A DNA stretch of 64,000 nucleotides from Dehalococcoidia bacterium (lineage in GTDB: Bacteria; Chloroflexota; Dehalococcoidia; UBA2979). The stretch is from positions 1 to 64,000 of the forward strand of contig JANQNP010000033.1 of assembly GCA_028279505.1 (NCBI GenBank), read 5' to 3'. Positions 49,728 through 58,905 of this stretch are shown here, piece after piece (position 1 is the stretch's first letter; each line of letters opens with the position of its first letter). The position numbers and the translations under genes were made by a program. A model generated the notes under the pieces. The model was not told the DNA's origin and did not search any database. It saw nothing but the letters and a program-made list of their open reading frames with translations.

Positions 49728-52520
49728 ATGACGTTCGCCGGGTTCAGCGGGCTCTCCTTCGAAGACCAGATGCTCGAGTTCGAACGGCAGGCGTTGCGCG
49801 AGGCCCAGCAGCGTGAGGAGGACGAACAACGCGAGGCCGATCGCCTGGCGGCGATCGCCGCTGCTCGCGCACGGGAGGAGGCGGCGGCGCGGATCGCCGC
49901 TCCCCAGGAGGCAGACCGGCTGGCGAAGATCGCAGCGGATCGACGTGCTGCTGAGCGAGCCGCGACCACGCAGGCCGCAGCGGACCGACGCGCCGCGGAC
50001 ATCGCCGCGGCGCGAGCCCGGGACGAGGCTGCAGATCGGATCGCCGCGTCGCTGGAAGCCAGAACGCCGGTTCGTACCCCGCGTCTGTCGGAGGTGCTGG
50101 GCGGTGCCGGGCCAAGTAATCCCCCGGTTCGTCCGCGAGTTGCGAGCGACCCTCCTCGAAGAGTCGCGGCGCGGACTCCAGGCGTCCCAGCGGCCAGCGC
50201 TGCACGTGCGGTGGGAGTCGGGTCACCGGGTGGCCTGGAGATCGCTGCGCTGGAGCTGGCGGATGGGGGCGAGCTCCGCGCGCAGAACGCGGCGCGACGG
50301 CGCGCCTTCGACGCCGTGCCCGATGGCTCTGAGACTCGAGCCGCGCTCGAATTGGCGGCCGCCGCTACCTCGCCGTCGCGCCTGACGGCCGACGCGGAGG
50401 AGCGCCTCTTCGCGAGCGCGCTGGCGCAGGACGACGCGGCCGCCGTCGCCGGGCCGCCCTCGGTGCTCCGCCAGGTTCGGGAGGCGCTCCGCGAGGAAGA
50501 TGAGCGCCTGCGCGAAGCGAAGGTGCGCGATATCGCCTCGACGGTGCCGCTTGGCCTCGAGTCGTTGGACGCCTTCCGCCTGGAGCGGGAACTCGACGCG
50601 CACGAGGCTGCGATGCGGAGCGAGTTAGACGAGCCGGGTCACCCCGACGCGGTGCCACGCTCGGCGACCCGCCCTCCACTTCTCTCGTCAAGCGGTGAAC
50701 CGGTCAGTGACTTCGAGGCGCATGCGTCGTTCGTCGAAGGACGCCGTCGCCACGACGACGCGGTCACCGCCATCCAGCGAGCGACGGGCGCCGCTCGTGC
50801 CGCGGATGTGGCGGACCGCCTCGAGGAGCAGTCGGCCCTCGATGCTGCATTCCGCCGCGAGATCCTCGGCGAAGTCGGCGGCGTCGACCTGATCCGCGCG
50901 ATGGACGCGGAGGCTGCCGTCCTCGAAGCGGCGCAGCAGCGGGAGATGCTCGCGGACCCGGGTGGCGCGGCGGTGCTCAGGGCACGTGAGCCGGAGCGCC
51001 GAGGGGATGTCAACATCGGCGAGAGCGCGGAGCCCGTTACTCCCACTCGCGACGATGAGGACGCCGAGACTGTCGCTGGCCTCCGGGTTCCGCGCGTCAT
51101 TCGGCTTGGCGACGACGTGTTTCCGGTCGTTGTTGATCCGCGGCTTGCCAACCTGCAGCTCAAATTCTTCGCCAGTATCGCGACCGACGATGAGGTTGCC
51201 GAGATCGAGAGCCACCCGCTAGAAGCGCAACAGCAGACAGCAACTCTGGCTCAGCTGTTGCTCGGGAATCGCTTCACCGGTGGCGAGCCTACACCTCAAC
51301 AGATTGCACAGGCGTTCGAAGTTGCGACCGGCGTGCCCGCGCCGCTACCTAGCGGAGGCATCCAAGCATTGCGGTTCGTGGGCGGGGTGGCCTCGATTCT
51401 GGATGCGTTCACGGGAATCCCGGTACGAGCAGCTGTCCGACACCCTGGAGACGTCTTCTCTCCCGAGGCTCTTGACGTCTACTGGGCGGCGGTGGAGGAC
51501 CCCAGTACGGTTCAGCTCCGTGACTCGGGGCCCGCGCGCATCTTGCCAGATCAGGACTTGATCTTCGGGATCTCACCGCGGGATGCGGCCGGCGGCGTGC
51601 TGGACTCGACGCTCGCATTAGACAACCTCGCTGGTGGGGTTGGCTTGGTCCGAGGTGGTCTGAGAGCTCTTGATGACGCATTCATTGCAGCTTCGCTACG
51701 GGAAGCCGCTCCAGAGGCTGGATCTAGAAGCGCTTCCGCCGGCCATGACGTCGTTGGGATTCGGGCCGGTACTGGGGTACCAGATGGGTTCGACGTGGCG
51801 CCGGGTCGCGTGCGAGCGCCTGACGTCACTTCCCCGGCACCGGTCCCGTCCATCGGTCGAGCCGAGATCCTAGGGCAGGCTGTTCGTTCGTCTGGCCGTG
51901 AGATCGGTCGTTCAGCAACCGAACACGCCTCGGCACTTGTGGCTGGCGTCGTCGACGATCTCACGCGTCCGCTCACCACGAGCGAGGCGCTGATCAAGAT
52001 GCTGCCCCGTGAGATGCAGCCGATCACCTCAGCAGTGGTCCGTGCGATGACGGCCGACTTCGCGGACTTTGCTGGCCGATTCCAGGAGCGTGCGGTGACG
52101 GAGTTCGTGGGCCTCGGCTTCGATGCAGCTCGGACTCTGACTACGCAGTTCCAGCGAGCATTGAGCCGACTCAGAGCCAGAGGAGTCGGTTCGGTGGGCG
52201 AGGCTATCGGTGAAGTTCAGGGCCAGATCGAGAAGGTGGTCCGAGAGTCACCTGCTGCCATCGAGGCGAGGCGTCAGATCGAAATCGAGATCTTTCTCCA
52301 AGGCCTGGAGGATCGAACCATGGCTCGGATGGCGGCCCAGGCGGGCGCCCGGCAGCTTGAGGACTCGGCCATCCGGCGAGTTGTGGATTTGTTCGAGGAG
52401 GGGCTCAGGACTTACCAGGACGCCTTTGGCTTTGAAGATGTCCTACTGGACATCTTGGCACGAGTCGAGACCGACGCCGACGAGCGGAGTGGGCGTCTCA
52501 CCGCTCAAGCGGCCCACTAG
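49728..52520 (+). CDS. large coiled-coil protein of unknown function, phage-like
   Basis: 930 residues from ATG 49728; the frame opens at 49635 but the start there is weak. Residues ~15-140 are an almost uninterrupted Ala/Arg/Glu/Asp coiled coil (EADRLAAIAAARAREEAAARIAA and variants). A Pro/Arg linker and a second helical zone (to ~430) follow; ~500-680 is more globular (FPVVVDPRLANLQLKFFASI, LDAFTGIPVRAAVRHPGDVF, ILPDQDLIFGISPRDAAGG), then more helices. No signal peptide or membrane span. The make-up resembles long phage internal or tail proteins, and a portal/terminase module lies 9 kb away, but no domain is recognised. Confidence 0.6.
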   Translation: MTFAGFSGLSFEDQMLEFERQALREAQQREEDEQREADRLAAIAAARAREEAAARIAAPQEADRLAKIAADRRAAERAATTQAAADRRAADIAAARARDEAADRIAASLEARTPVRTPRLSEVLGGAGPSNPPVRPRVASDPPRRVAARTPGVPAASAARAVGVGSPGGLEIAALELADGGELRAQNAARRRAFDAVPDGSETRAALELAAAATSPSRLTADAEERLFASALAQDDAAAVAGPPSVLRQVREALREEDERLREAKVRDIASTVPLGLESLDAFRLERELDAHEAAMRSELDEPGHPDAVPRSATRPPLLSSSGEPVSDFEAHASFVEGRRRHDDAVTAIQRATGAARAADVADRLEEQSALDAAFRREILGEVGGVDLIRAMDAEAAVLEAAQQREMLADPGGAAVLRAREPERRGDVNIGESAEPVTPTRDDEDAETVAGLRVPRVIRLGDDVFPVVVDPRLANLQLKFFASIATDDEVAEIESHPLEAQQQTATLAQLLLGNRFTGGEPTPQQIAQAFEVATGVPAPLPSGGIQALRFVGGVASILDAFTGIPVRAAVRHPGDVFSPEALDVYWAAVEDPSTVQLRDSGPARILPDQDLIFGISPRDAAGGVLDSTLALDNLAGGVGLVRGGLRALDDAFIAASLREAAPEAGSRSASAGHDVVGIRAGTGVPDGFDVAPGRVRAPDVTSPAPVPSIGRAEILGQAVRSSGREIGRSATEHASALVAGVVDDLTRPLTTSEALIKMLPREMQPITSAVVRAMTADFADFAGRFQERAVTEFVGLGFDAARTLTTQFQRALSRLRARGVGSVGEAIGEVQGQIEKVVRESPAAIEARRQIEIEIFLQGLEDRTMARMAAQAGARQLEDSAIRRVVDLFEEGLRTYQDAFGFEDVLLDILARVETDADERSGRLTAQAAH

Positions 52521-52526
52521 CGCGGT

Positions 52527-52913
52527 CTATCGTTCTGGCTTCTCCGTCCCGTCGCGGCGCGAGTGGAGGTTGCGGGCAATATGGCGAGCTGGCGTGGCTA
52601 ACACAGCTACGACTGCCTGAACCGACCGCGCAATCGCCTCGAATGCGATGAAGACAGCCCCGAACTCTCGACCGAGTGAGCTGCGATAGTGCTGCCGGTG
52701 GTACCACCCGCCCCAGGCGATCAGACACCACAAATAGACGAGAAGTAGGACCAGGATCGGCTCCCAGAGCGCGCCGGAGGTAAACGGGCGATCTCCCTGG
52801 GCGAGGACTCGGACCTGGATGATCGCGAGGAATGCCAATGCGATCGTCGCGCAGGTAATCGAGGCTTGTGCCCAGTCCTCAAGCGACCGGAACCAAGTCC
52901 AACAACGCCGCAT
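52527..52913 (-). CDS. small integral membrane protein, unknown
   Basis: 128 residues. Hydrophobic helices at ~18-38 (ITCATIALAFLAIIQVRVLA) and ~50-70 (PILVLLLVYLWCLIAWGGW), possibly a third at ~84-107 (FGAVFIAFEAIARSVQAVVAVLA), and a basic tail. Convergent with the large coiled-coil gene, 6 bases apart; might interact with it, but this is a guess. Confidence 0.55.
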   Translation of the reverse strand: MRRCWTWFRSLEDWAQASITCATIALAFLAIIQVRVLAQGDRPFTSGALWEPILVLLLVYLWCLIAWGGWYHRQHYRSSLGREFGAVFIAFEAIARSVQAVVAVLATPARHIARNLHSRRDGTEKPER

Positions 52914-53188
52914 GTCGCAAGTCTAGCCACCACCCGTACCCGCTGCTTGAAGGGGCGCGGTCACCCTCGACGCTCCGCGAACCACGTCGCGACCGTCCCC
53001 ACAGAGCTAAGACGGCCGTTTGCGAGGCCGGGGCTTCTACCCGCTCACCACTAGGCGCCGGTGCCGCAGGTCTCGGACACCTCCGCGGATGCTCCCTCGA
53101 AATCTTCGCGACCGTCGTAGATCGGCATCGTTTCGGATCGTAGGTTGCGGCGCTGGTGACGGTGTCGTGTACAGAATCGGCGATGAGT

Positions 53189-53204
53189 CGGGACGTTCGT
53201 CCCG
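53189..53204. promoter_or_regulatory. palindrome in the trpB2 leader
   Basis: CGGGACG-TT-CGTCCCG, 64 bases before the trpB2 start. Could be an operator. No T-box (no GGTGG-type antiterminator) or Trp-codon leader peptide was seen in 52914-53267, which otherwise holds no gene. Confidence 0.35.
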
Positions 53205-53267
53205 CCTGCTCAGACGGGAGAGCGGATAGCATCGGCGGCCCAGCGATCGTGAGGAGGAGGCCGCACC

Positions 53268-54635
53268 GTGGCGAAGCAGTACAAGTACCAACTCGAGGAA
53301 TCGCAGATTCCGACGCAGTGGTACAACATCGCGGCCGACCTGCAGAACCCGCCGGCGCCGCCGCTGCACCCGGGGACCGGACAGCCCGTCGGTCCAGACG
53401 ATCTGTCGCCGTTGTTCCCGATGGGCGTGATCCTGCAGGAGGTCTCGCAGGAGCGGTATATCGACATCCCGGCGCCGATTCGTGAGGCGTACCAGAACTA
53501 CCGCGCCACGCCGCTCTATCGTGCGCACCGGCTCGAGGCCGAGCTTGGGACGCCGGCGCACATCTACTACAAGTACGAGGGCGTCAGCCCCGTTGGCTCG
53601 CACAAGGTGAACACGGCGATCGCGCAGGCGTACTACAACGCCGAGGAAGGCGTGAAGCGCATCACCACCGAGACCGGAGCTGGTCAGTGGGGCACCGCAC
53701 TCGGCTATGCCTGCCAGCTCTTCGGCATTGAGCTGAAGGTGTACATGGTGCGGGTTTCATTCGAGCAGAAGCCGTATCGCAAGGCGATGATGAACGTGTA
53801 CGGAGCCGACGTCGTCGCGAGCCCGACCGACTCCACGGAGGCGGGACGCAAGATCCTCGCTGAGATGCCGGACACCACCGGATCGCTGGGGATCGCGATC
53901 TCCGAGGCGGTCGAGGACGCGGCGACGCGTGACGACACGAAATACTCGCTTGGGTCGGTGCTGAACCATGTGCTGCTGCATCAGACGGTGATCGGCGAGG
54001 AGGCTCGTCTCCAGATGGAGATGGCGGGCGAAACGCCGGACGTGGTGATCGGCTGCGTCGGCGGCGGATCGAACTACGCCGGGCTTGCGTTCCCGTTCAT
54101 GCGCGAGCGGCTGGCGGGCACTTCCTCGATGCGGTTCGTGGCGGCCGAACCGGCCTCGTGCCCGACGCTGACGAAGGGCAGCTACGCCTACGATTTCGGG
54201 GACACGGTGGGCCTGACGCCGCTGATGAAGATGGACACGCTGGGCCACGACTTCGTGCCGCCGGCGATTCACGCAGGCGGCCTCCGCTATCACGGCATGG
54301 CACCGCTGATCAGCCAGCTCCACGAGGAGGGCCACATCGACGCGGTCGCCCACGGGCAGGTCGGGGTATTCGAGGGCGCGGTGCAGTTCTCGCGCGCCGA
54401 GGGCATCCTCCCGGCACCAGAGTCGGCGCACGCGGTTCGTTCGGCGATCGACGAGGCGCTCAAGGCGAAGGAAGCAGGCGAGGAGCGGGTGATCCTGTTC
54501 AACCTGTCCGGCCACGGGTTCCTGGATCTCGGAAGCTACGAGCGCTACTTCGCGGGCGAGCTGGAGGACTACGAGTACCCGGCCGACCGGATCGAGGAGG
54601 CGCTGAAGGGCCTCCCAGTCGTCGCCACCGCCTAG
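53268..54635 (+). CDS. trpB: tryptophan synthase beta chain, TrpB2 type
   Basis: 455 residues from GTG, with GAGGAGGAG at 53250-53258. PLP lysine Lys113 in [17 protein letters not shown] and the Ser/Gly phosphate-binding loop [11 protein letters not shown] are in place. The N-terminal extension ([19 protein letters not shown]) and overall length are those of TrpB2, which condenses indole and serine without needing the alpha subunit as partner. No trpA or other trp genes adjoin, consistent with a stand-alone indole-salvage role. Confidence 0.95.
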   Translation: MAKQYKYQLEESQIPTQWYNIAADLQNPPAPPLHPGTGQPVGPDDLSPLFPMGVILQEVSQERYIDIPAPIREAYQNYRATPLYRAHRLEAELGTPAHIYYKYEGVSPVGSHKVNTAIAQAYYNAEEGVKRITTETGAGQWGTALGYACQLFGIELKVYMVRVSFEQKPYRKAMMNVYGADVVASPTDSTEAGRKILAEMPDTTGSLGIAISEAVEDAATRDDTKYSLGSVLNHVLLHQTVIGEEARLQMEMAGETPDVVIGCVGGGSNYAGLAFPFMRERLAGTSSMRFVAAEPASCPTLTKGSYAYDFGDTVGLTPLMKMDTLGHDFVPPAIHAGGLRYHGMAPLISQLHEEGHIDAVAHGQVGVFEGAVQFSRAEGILPAPESAHAVRSAIDEALKAKEAGEERVILFNLSGHGFLDLGSYERYFAGELEDYEYPADRIEEALKGLPVVATA

Positions 54636-54907
54636 GGCGCGTTCCGCACCTCGATGACGCTTCGCGCCTGGCGGCGGCGTCCTGGTCTTGGAGGCTTCGC
54701 CGCTACGGGGTTCGCGCTGGAGTGAGTTCCTCGATCAAGAGTCCTCGGTCAGGGCGACCGCGGGGTTCGAGGTGTGATCCAACCCGAACGGGGACGTTTG
54801 GCCTGCGCGTTGCGGGCCGTCGTCACCTCGTACGTGGTGAGGGTGGTGGGAACCTTCTGGCGGGCGGCGTCGTTTGGCTGACAGACCGCCCCTGGAAAGG
54901 GTTCGTT

Positions 54908-56263
54908 ATGCCTGCCCATCGAAGTCTCGCCTGGGGCGGTCTCACGCTCCTCTTGCTCGGACTCGCCGTCGTCGCCGGTTGCAATGGCGACGACGAGCCT
55001 GATCCCGATCCGACCGGCACAGCGGAGCCGTCGCCAACCGGTACGGCCCCGGCGATGACGGACATCGCCCTCGTGATGAGCGACGTGGCGCGGAGCGACG
55101 TCGATCCGGCCGGCGTGGCGTCCGCGGGCGAGTTGACTAACGCGTTCGCGCTCGATCTCTACGCGGCGCTGAGCGAGGGCAACGACGACAACCTCGTGTT
55201 CTCGCCGTACAGCGCTGCGGTCGCGTTGGCGATGACGCGCGAGGGCGCGCGGGGTCAGACGGCGACGGAGATGGACGCCGTGCTGCACGCGGACCTCGCT
55301 GGTGGTGATCTTGCAGCGGTGTTCAATGCCCTCGAGCAGTCGCTTGCGGCGATCCCGGGCGAGTATCCGCAGGGCGAGGACACCGTCGAGCTGGAGCTGG
55401 CGACGGCGAACCAGCTCTTCGGCCAGTCCGGGTTCGGCTTCGACGAGGCGTTCCTTGGCCGGCTCGCCGCCGAGTACGGGGCTGGGATGCGCCTCGTTGA
55501 CTACGAGAACGAGCCTGAGCCGGCTCGACAGCTGATCAACGAGTGGGTCGGCGAGCAGACGCGCGACCGCATTCCCGAGCTGATCCCGCAGGGCGTGATC
55601 GACGAGCTGACCCGCCTCGTGCTGACGAACGCGATCTACCTCAAGGCACCGTGGCTGCTCCCGTTCGAGGAGGCGGCCACCTCGGATGACGCGTTCACGC
55701 GGCTCGATGGCAGCGAGGTCACCGCGCCGTTCATGCGCCAGCAAGCGTCGTTCGGATACGCGGCTGGTGATGGCTACAGCCTCGTCGAGCTGCCGTACGT
55801 CGGTGGTCAGCTCTCGATGCTGGTGCTCGTCCCCGACGAGGGTCGGTTCGCGGAGGTCGAGGCCGGCCTTGACGCGGCCGGTGTTGCGGCGCTCCGCGAC
55901 TCACTCGTCGGCGGCGAGGTGGTGCTGGCGCTGCCCCGCTTCGAGTTCCGCACGCAGTCGGGGCTGAAGCCGGTGCTCGCCGACCTCGGGATGCCGACCG
56001 CGTTCACGGGGGACGCCGACTTCAGCGGCATCACCTCGGAAGCGGAGCTCTTGATCCAGGACGTGCTCCACGAGGCGTTCATCTCGGTCGACGAGGAGGG
56101 CACGGAGGCGGCAGCCGCGACCGCGGTAGTCGTTGGCCTGACCTCGGCGCCGGCCGAGCCGGTGGAGCTGACGGTGGACCGTCCGTTCTTGTTCCTCATC
56201 CAGGAACGCGAGACCGGCGCGACGCTGTTCATGGGACGGGTGATGGATCCGACCGCGGAATAG
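54908..56263 (+). CDS. serpin-family protease inhibitor, lipoprotein
   Basis: 451 residues from ATG 54908 (GGAAAGGG upstream); the frame runs back into trpB as a shadow only. Lipobox VAGC at the end of a signal peptide, then a Asp/Pro/Thr linker. Complete serpin fold: NLVFSPYSAAVALAMTREGARGQTATEM, LTNAIYLKAPW, LPYVGGQLSMLVLVPDE, and C-terminal RPFLFLI. The reactive-loop hinge EEGTEAAAATA has the small residues of inhibitory serpins; the scissile bond is probably in the GLTSAP stretch. Would guard the cell surface against serine proteases. Confidence 0.93.
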   Translation: MPAHRSLAWGGLTLLLLGLAVVAGCNGDDEPDPDPTGTAEPSPTGTAPAMTDIALVMSDVARSDVDPAGVASAGELTNAFALDLYAALSEGNDDNLVFSPYSAAVALAMTREGARGQTATEMDAVLHADLAGGDLAAVFNALEQSLAAIPGEYPQGEDTVELELATANQLFGQSGFGFDEAFLGRLAAEYGAGMRLVDYENEPEPARQLINEWVGEQTRDRIPELIPQGVIDELTRLVLTNAIYLKAPWLLPFEEAATSDDAFTRLDGSEVTAPFMRQQASFGYAAGDGYSLVELPYVGGQLSMLVLVPDEGRFAEVEAGLDAAGVAALRDSLVGGEVVLALPRFEFRTQSGLKPVLADLGMPTAFTGDADFSGITSEAELLIQDVLHEAFISVDEEGTEAAAATAVVVGLTSAPAEPVELTVDRPFLFLIQERETGATLFMGRVMDPTAE

Positions 56264-56543
56264 ACTTCGGTCGGTACGCGGCGACCGCAATCTTTAGGTC
56301 GCTTAGCTGGCCTTCATCGATCGGCCCGGCGGCGGTGAGGCGGGCTGCGTTCAGTTCCACCTCGAGGCGACGACCAGCCTCCGTGATGATGACGACGAAC
56401 CCATCGAGGTAGCCCGATTCGCGCCCGCGAACGGTGGTCTGTTCGAACTCGTCGCCGAGTGGGAAGGGCTCGTCGGCCAGCTCAGGGCGGATGCCGGTTT
56501 GCGTCCTCGAATCGATCGGTGATTGGGGTCGAGTTCGATTCAT
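56229..56543 (-). CDS. hypothetical protein
   Basis: 104 residues. Hydrophilic, with EFEQTTVRGRESGYLDGFVVIITEAGRRLEVELNAARL as the only strand-like part. Its end overlaps the serpin gene by 35 bases. The ATG overlaps the stop of an upstream frame (ATGA, 56540-56543) that encodes a lipoprotein-like segment (AAVIIATTLAVVAIACGSS) but has no good start codon. The pair may be one decayed or frameshifted gene. Confidence 0.4.
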   Translation of the reverse strand: MNRTRPQSPIDSRTQTGIRPELADEPFPLGDEFEQTTVRGRESGYLDGFVVIITEAGRRLEVELNAARLTAAGPIDEGQLSDLKIAVAAYRPKSIPRSDPSPVP

Positions 56544-56839
56544 CCGCAGCCGTCGGACAAGGCCAGCGCCGCCTCCTCTGAGGCCTCGGAGCTGCCGCAG
56601 GCGATCGCGACCACCGCGAGCGTCGTGGCGATGATGACGGCTGCTCGCCGAAGGTCACCGGATTTCCTCTCGTCCCGCTGCGATCGTACGGGCGACGTTT
56701 GACTTGGTTCCCCGGGCGGTTGACGGACTCGCACCCCGCTTCGGACGGCCACCCGCGCGTGTATGGTGCTGCCCAAAGCGCACCGGACCGGGGCGTGGTG
56801 GGCTGGGGTGTGGGGCGTGTGTTGGGAGGCAGAGCAGTT

Positions 56840-58039
56840 GTGACCGGACCGTTGGACGGCGTGCGAGTGATCGAGGTGGCGAACTGGCTCGCCGCGCCGG
56901 GCACCGCCGTGATGATGGCGGACATGGGCGCGGATGTCGTGAAGGTGGAGCCGCCGACCGGCGACTTCTACCGAGGGCACCTCGCGTCCCAACGCGGCGA
57001 GGGGCGCAACTACAACTTCGAGTTCGAGAACCGCGGGAAGCGTTCGATCAGCCTCGACCTGACGCAGCCGGACGCGTCAGAGGTGGTGAAGCGGCTCTGT
57101 GAGAACGCCGACGTGCTGATCACCAACTTGATCCGTGACCGTGTTGATCGCTTCGGTCTCGGCTACGAGGAGTTACGAGTCCGCAACCCACGCCTGGTCT
57201 ATGCCTCGATCACCGGTTACGGCGCACGCGGGCCGGAGGCGGACAAGCCGGGGTTTGATGCGTCATCGTTCTGGGCGCGGTCGGGGATCATGGGGATGGT
57301 CGGCAAGCCCGAAGACCCGCCCACGGTCAACCGCGGCGGGCAAGGTGATCACACGACTACCCTGGCTGCGCTGGCCGCCATCCTCGCGGCGCTGCGACAG
57401 CGCGATCAGACGGGCGAAGCCCAGTTCGTCGACGTCGCGCTGCAACGCGCCGGGGTGTGGACGCTGGCTGGGGATATTCAGCAGCAGCTTGGCGGGATGC
57501 CGGCGCGGCCGCCGTTGGATCGGACCACCCAGGGCATCGTCACCTGGAACCCGTACCGGACGCGCGACGATCGCTGGCTGATGCTGGTGATGGTGAACCC
57601 CGAGCGGTACTGGAATCGATTCGCGCGTTGTCTTGAACGCGAAGATCTCGTCGACGACAAGCGTTACATGACCGCGGATGCCCTGTATGCACACGGTGCC
57701 GCGTTGGTCCCGGAACTCGACGCGATCTTCGCGACTCGGGACCTCGCCGAGTGGGCCGAGCGGCTGGATGAGCACGAGCTGCTGTGGGCGGCCGTCTCGA
57801 GCGTCCCCGAGGTGATCGCGGATCCGCAGCTCAACGAGTACGACGCGTTCCCGACCGTCACCGCGCCCGATGGCGATCAGTACCGGGTGATCGGTGTCCC
57901 GTTCGAGATTGCCGGTGCCGACGTCCGCCCGCGTGGTCCCGCGCCGGCGATCGGACAGCACACGGCCGAGGTGCTGAGCGATCACGGATTCAGCGATGAG
58001 GAAGTAGCGACACTCGCCGCGAACCGTGTCTTTGGCTGA
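56840..58039 (+). CDS. CaiB/BaiF family III CoA-transferase
   Basis: 399 residues from GTG 56840 (GGGAGG upstream). VTGPLDGVRVIEVANWLAAPGTAVMMADMGADVVKVEPP is the classic N-terminus. The nucleophilic Asp is present in GGQGDHTTTLAALAA. It is followed 53 bases later by an enoyl-CoA hydratase-like gene, suggesting activation of an organic acid to its CoA ester and subsequent beta-oxidation-type chemistry. Confidence 0.92.
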   Translation: MTGPLDGVRVIEVANWLAAPGTAVMMADMGADVVKVEPPTGDFYRGHLASQRGEGRNYNFEFENRGKRSISLDLTQPDASEVVKRLCENADVLITNLIRDRVDRFGLGYEELRVRNPRLVYASITGYGARGPEADKPGFDASSFWARSGIMGMVGKPEDPPTVNRGGQGDHTTTLAALAAILAALRQRDQTGEAQFVDVALQRAGVWTLAGDIQQQLGGMPARPPLDRTTQGIVTWNPYRTRDDRWLMLVMVNPERYWNRFARCLEREDLVDDKRYMTADALYAHGAALVPELDAIFATRDLAEWAERLDEHELLWAAVSSVPEVIADPQLNEYDAFPTVTAPDGDQYRVIGVPFEIAGADVRPRGPAPAIGQHTAEVLSDHGFSDEEVATLAANRVFG

Positions 58040-58092
58040 CCGACGAGGGTGACGGGAGACGGAACGTAGGCGAAGCAGGCAGGAGCCAACCG

Positions 58093-58872
58093 ATGAGCAG
58101 CCCTGAACCGGTGATCCTCGAGGTGTCTGACTTCGTCGCAACCGTGACGATGAACCGGCCGCCGGTGAACGCGACGAACAAAGATCTGCTGGAGGCGCTG
58201 ACCGAGGTCTTCGACTCGTTCACGGATCGCGACGACGTGCGAGCTGCCGTGCTGACCGGCGCCGGCAAGGTCTTCTGTGCGGGCGCCGACATCAAGGAGC
58301 GTGCGGAAGGCCCGGAGCCAGGGCCGGGCGACCGCTGGCAGAACAGCCGCCGCTCCCGCGAGATGTTCCACTCTGTCGTCGAGTGCGGGGTGCCGGTGAT
58401 CGCCGCGATCAACGGCCCGGCACTCGGAGCTGGACTCGCGATCGCCGCCTCCTGCGACATCTTGATCGCCTCGGAGCGTGGTCAGCTCGGCCTGCCGGAG
58501 ATCAACGTCGGCCTGCTGGGTGGTGGCCGGCACGCGATGCGGCTCTTCGGTCACTCGAAGACGCGAATGATGATGTTCACTGGCCAGCGGCTCGCCGGCC
58601 CGGAACTGGAGCGACTCGGGGTCATCGAGGCCTGCGTCCCGCACGAGGAGCTGATGCCCACCGCACTTCAGCTCGCTACCGACATCGCGGCGAAGAGCCC
58701 AGTCGCGATGCGATTGGCGAAGCACGCGCTGAACGCGATCGAGGAGATGTCGCTCCGTGACGGCTACCGCTTCGAGCAGGGGATGACCGGCGAGCTGAGC
58801 AAGTACGAGGATTCGAAAGAGGCGATGCGCGCGTTCGCCGAGAAGCGCCCGCCCGTGTTCAAGGGCCGCTAG
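58093..58872 (+). CDS. enoyl-CoA hydratase/isomerase (crotonase family)
   Basis: 259 residues. Oxyanion-hole segments GAGKVFCAGADIKER and INGPALGAGLAIAASCDILIAS; catalytic Glu of the second position present in GLPEINVGLLGG. The first catalytic Glu of hydratases (in the GGGCEL motif) is Ala/Leu here, so isomerase or other crotonase chemistry is possible. Same transcription unit as the CoA-transferase. Confidence 0.9.
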   Translation: MSSPEPVILEVSDFVATVTMNRPPVNATNKDLLEALTEVFDSFTDRDDVRAAVLTGAGKVFCAGADIKERAEGPEPGPGDRWQNSRRSREMFHSVVECGVPVIAAINGPALGAGLAIAASCDILIASERGQLGLPEINVGLLGGGRHAMRLFGHSKTRMMMFTGQRLAGPELERLGVIEACVPHEELMPTALQLATDIAAKSPVAMRLAKHALNAIEEMSLRDGYRFEQGMTGELSKYEDSKEAMRAFAEKRPPVFKGR

Positions 58873-58905
58873 CGCCGTAGCCGGCGCTGACTCTGATCGG
58901 ATCGT

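Noticed and set aside
52914..53267. T-box or Trp leader-peptide attenuator before trpB2
   Set aside because: No T-box core sequence, no Trp-rich short ORF and no terminator/antiterminator pair; only a short palindrome.
54158..54907. N-terminal extension of the serpin ORF into trpB
   Set aside because: Overlaps trpB out of frame; the serpin has a proper ribosome-binding site, signal peptide and lipobox from 54908.
56540..56700. Small lipoprotein gene on the minus strand
   Set aside because: The frame shows a signal-peptide-like segment ending AIACGSS, but no ATG, GTG or TTG in a suitable place and a stop after ~40 codons; mentioned only as possible decay of the next gene.
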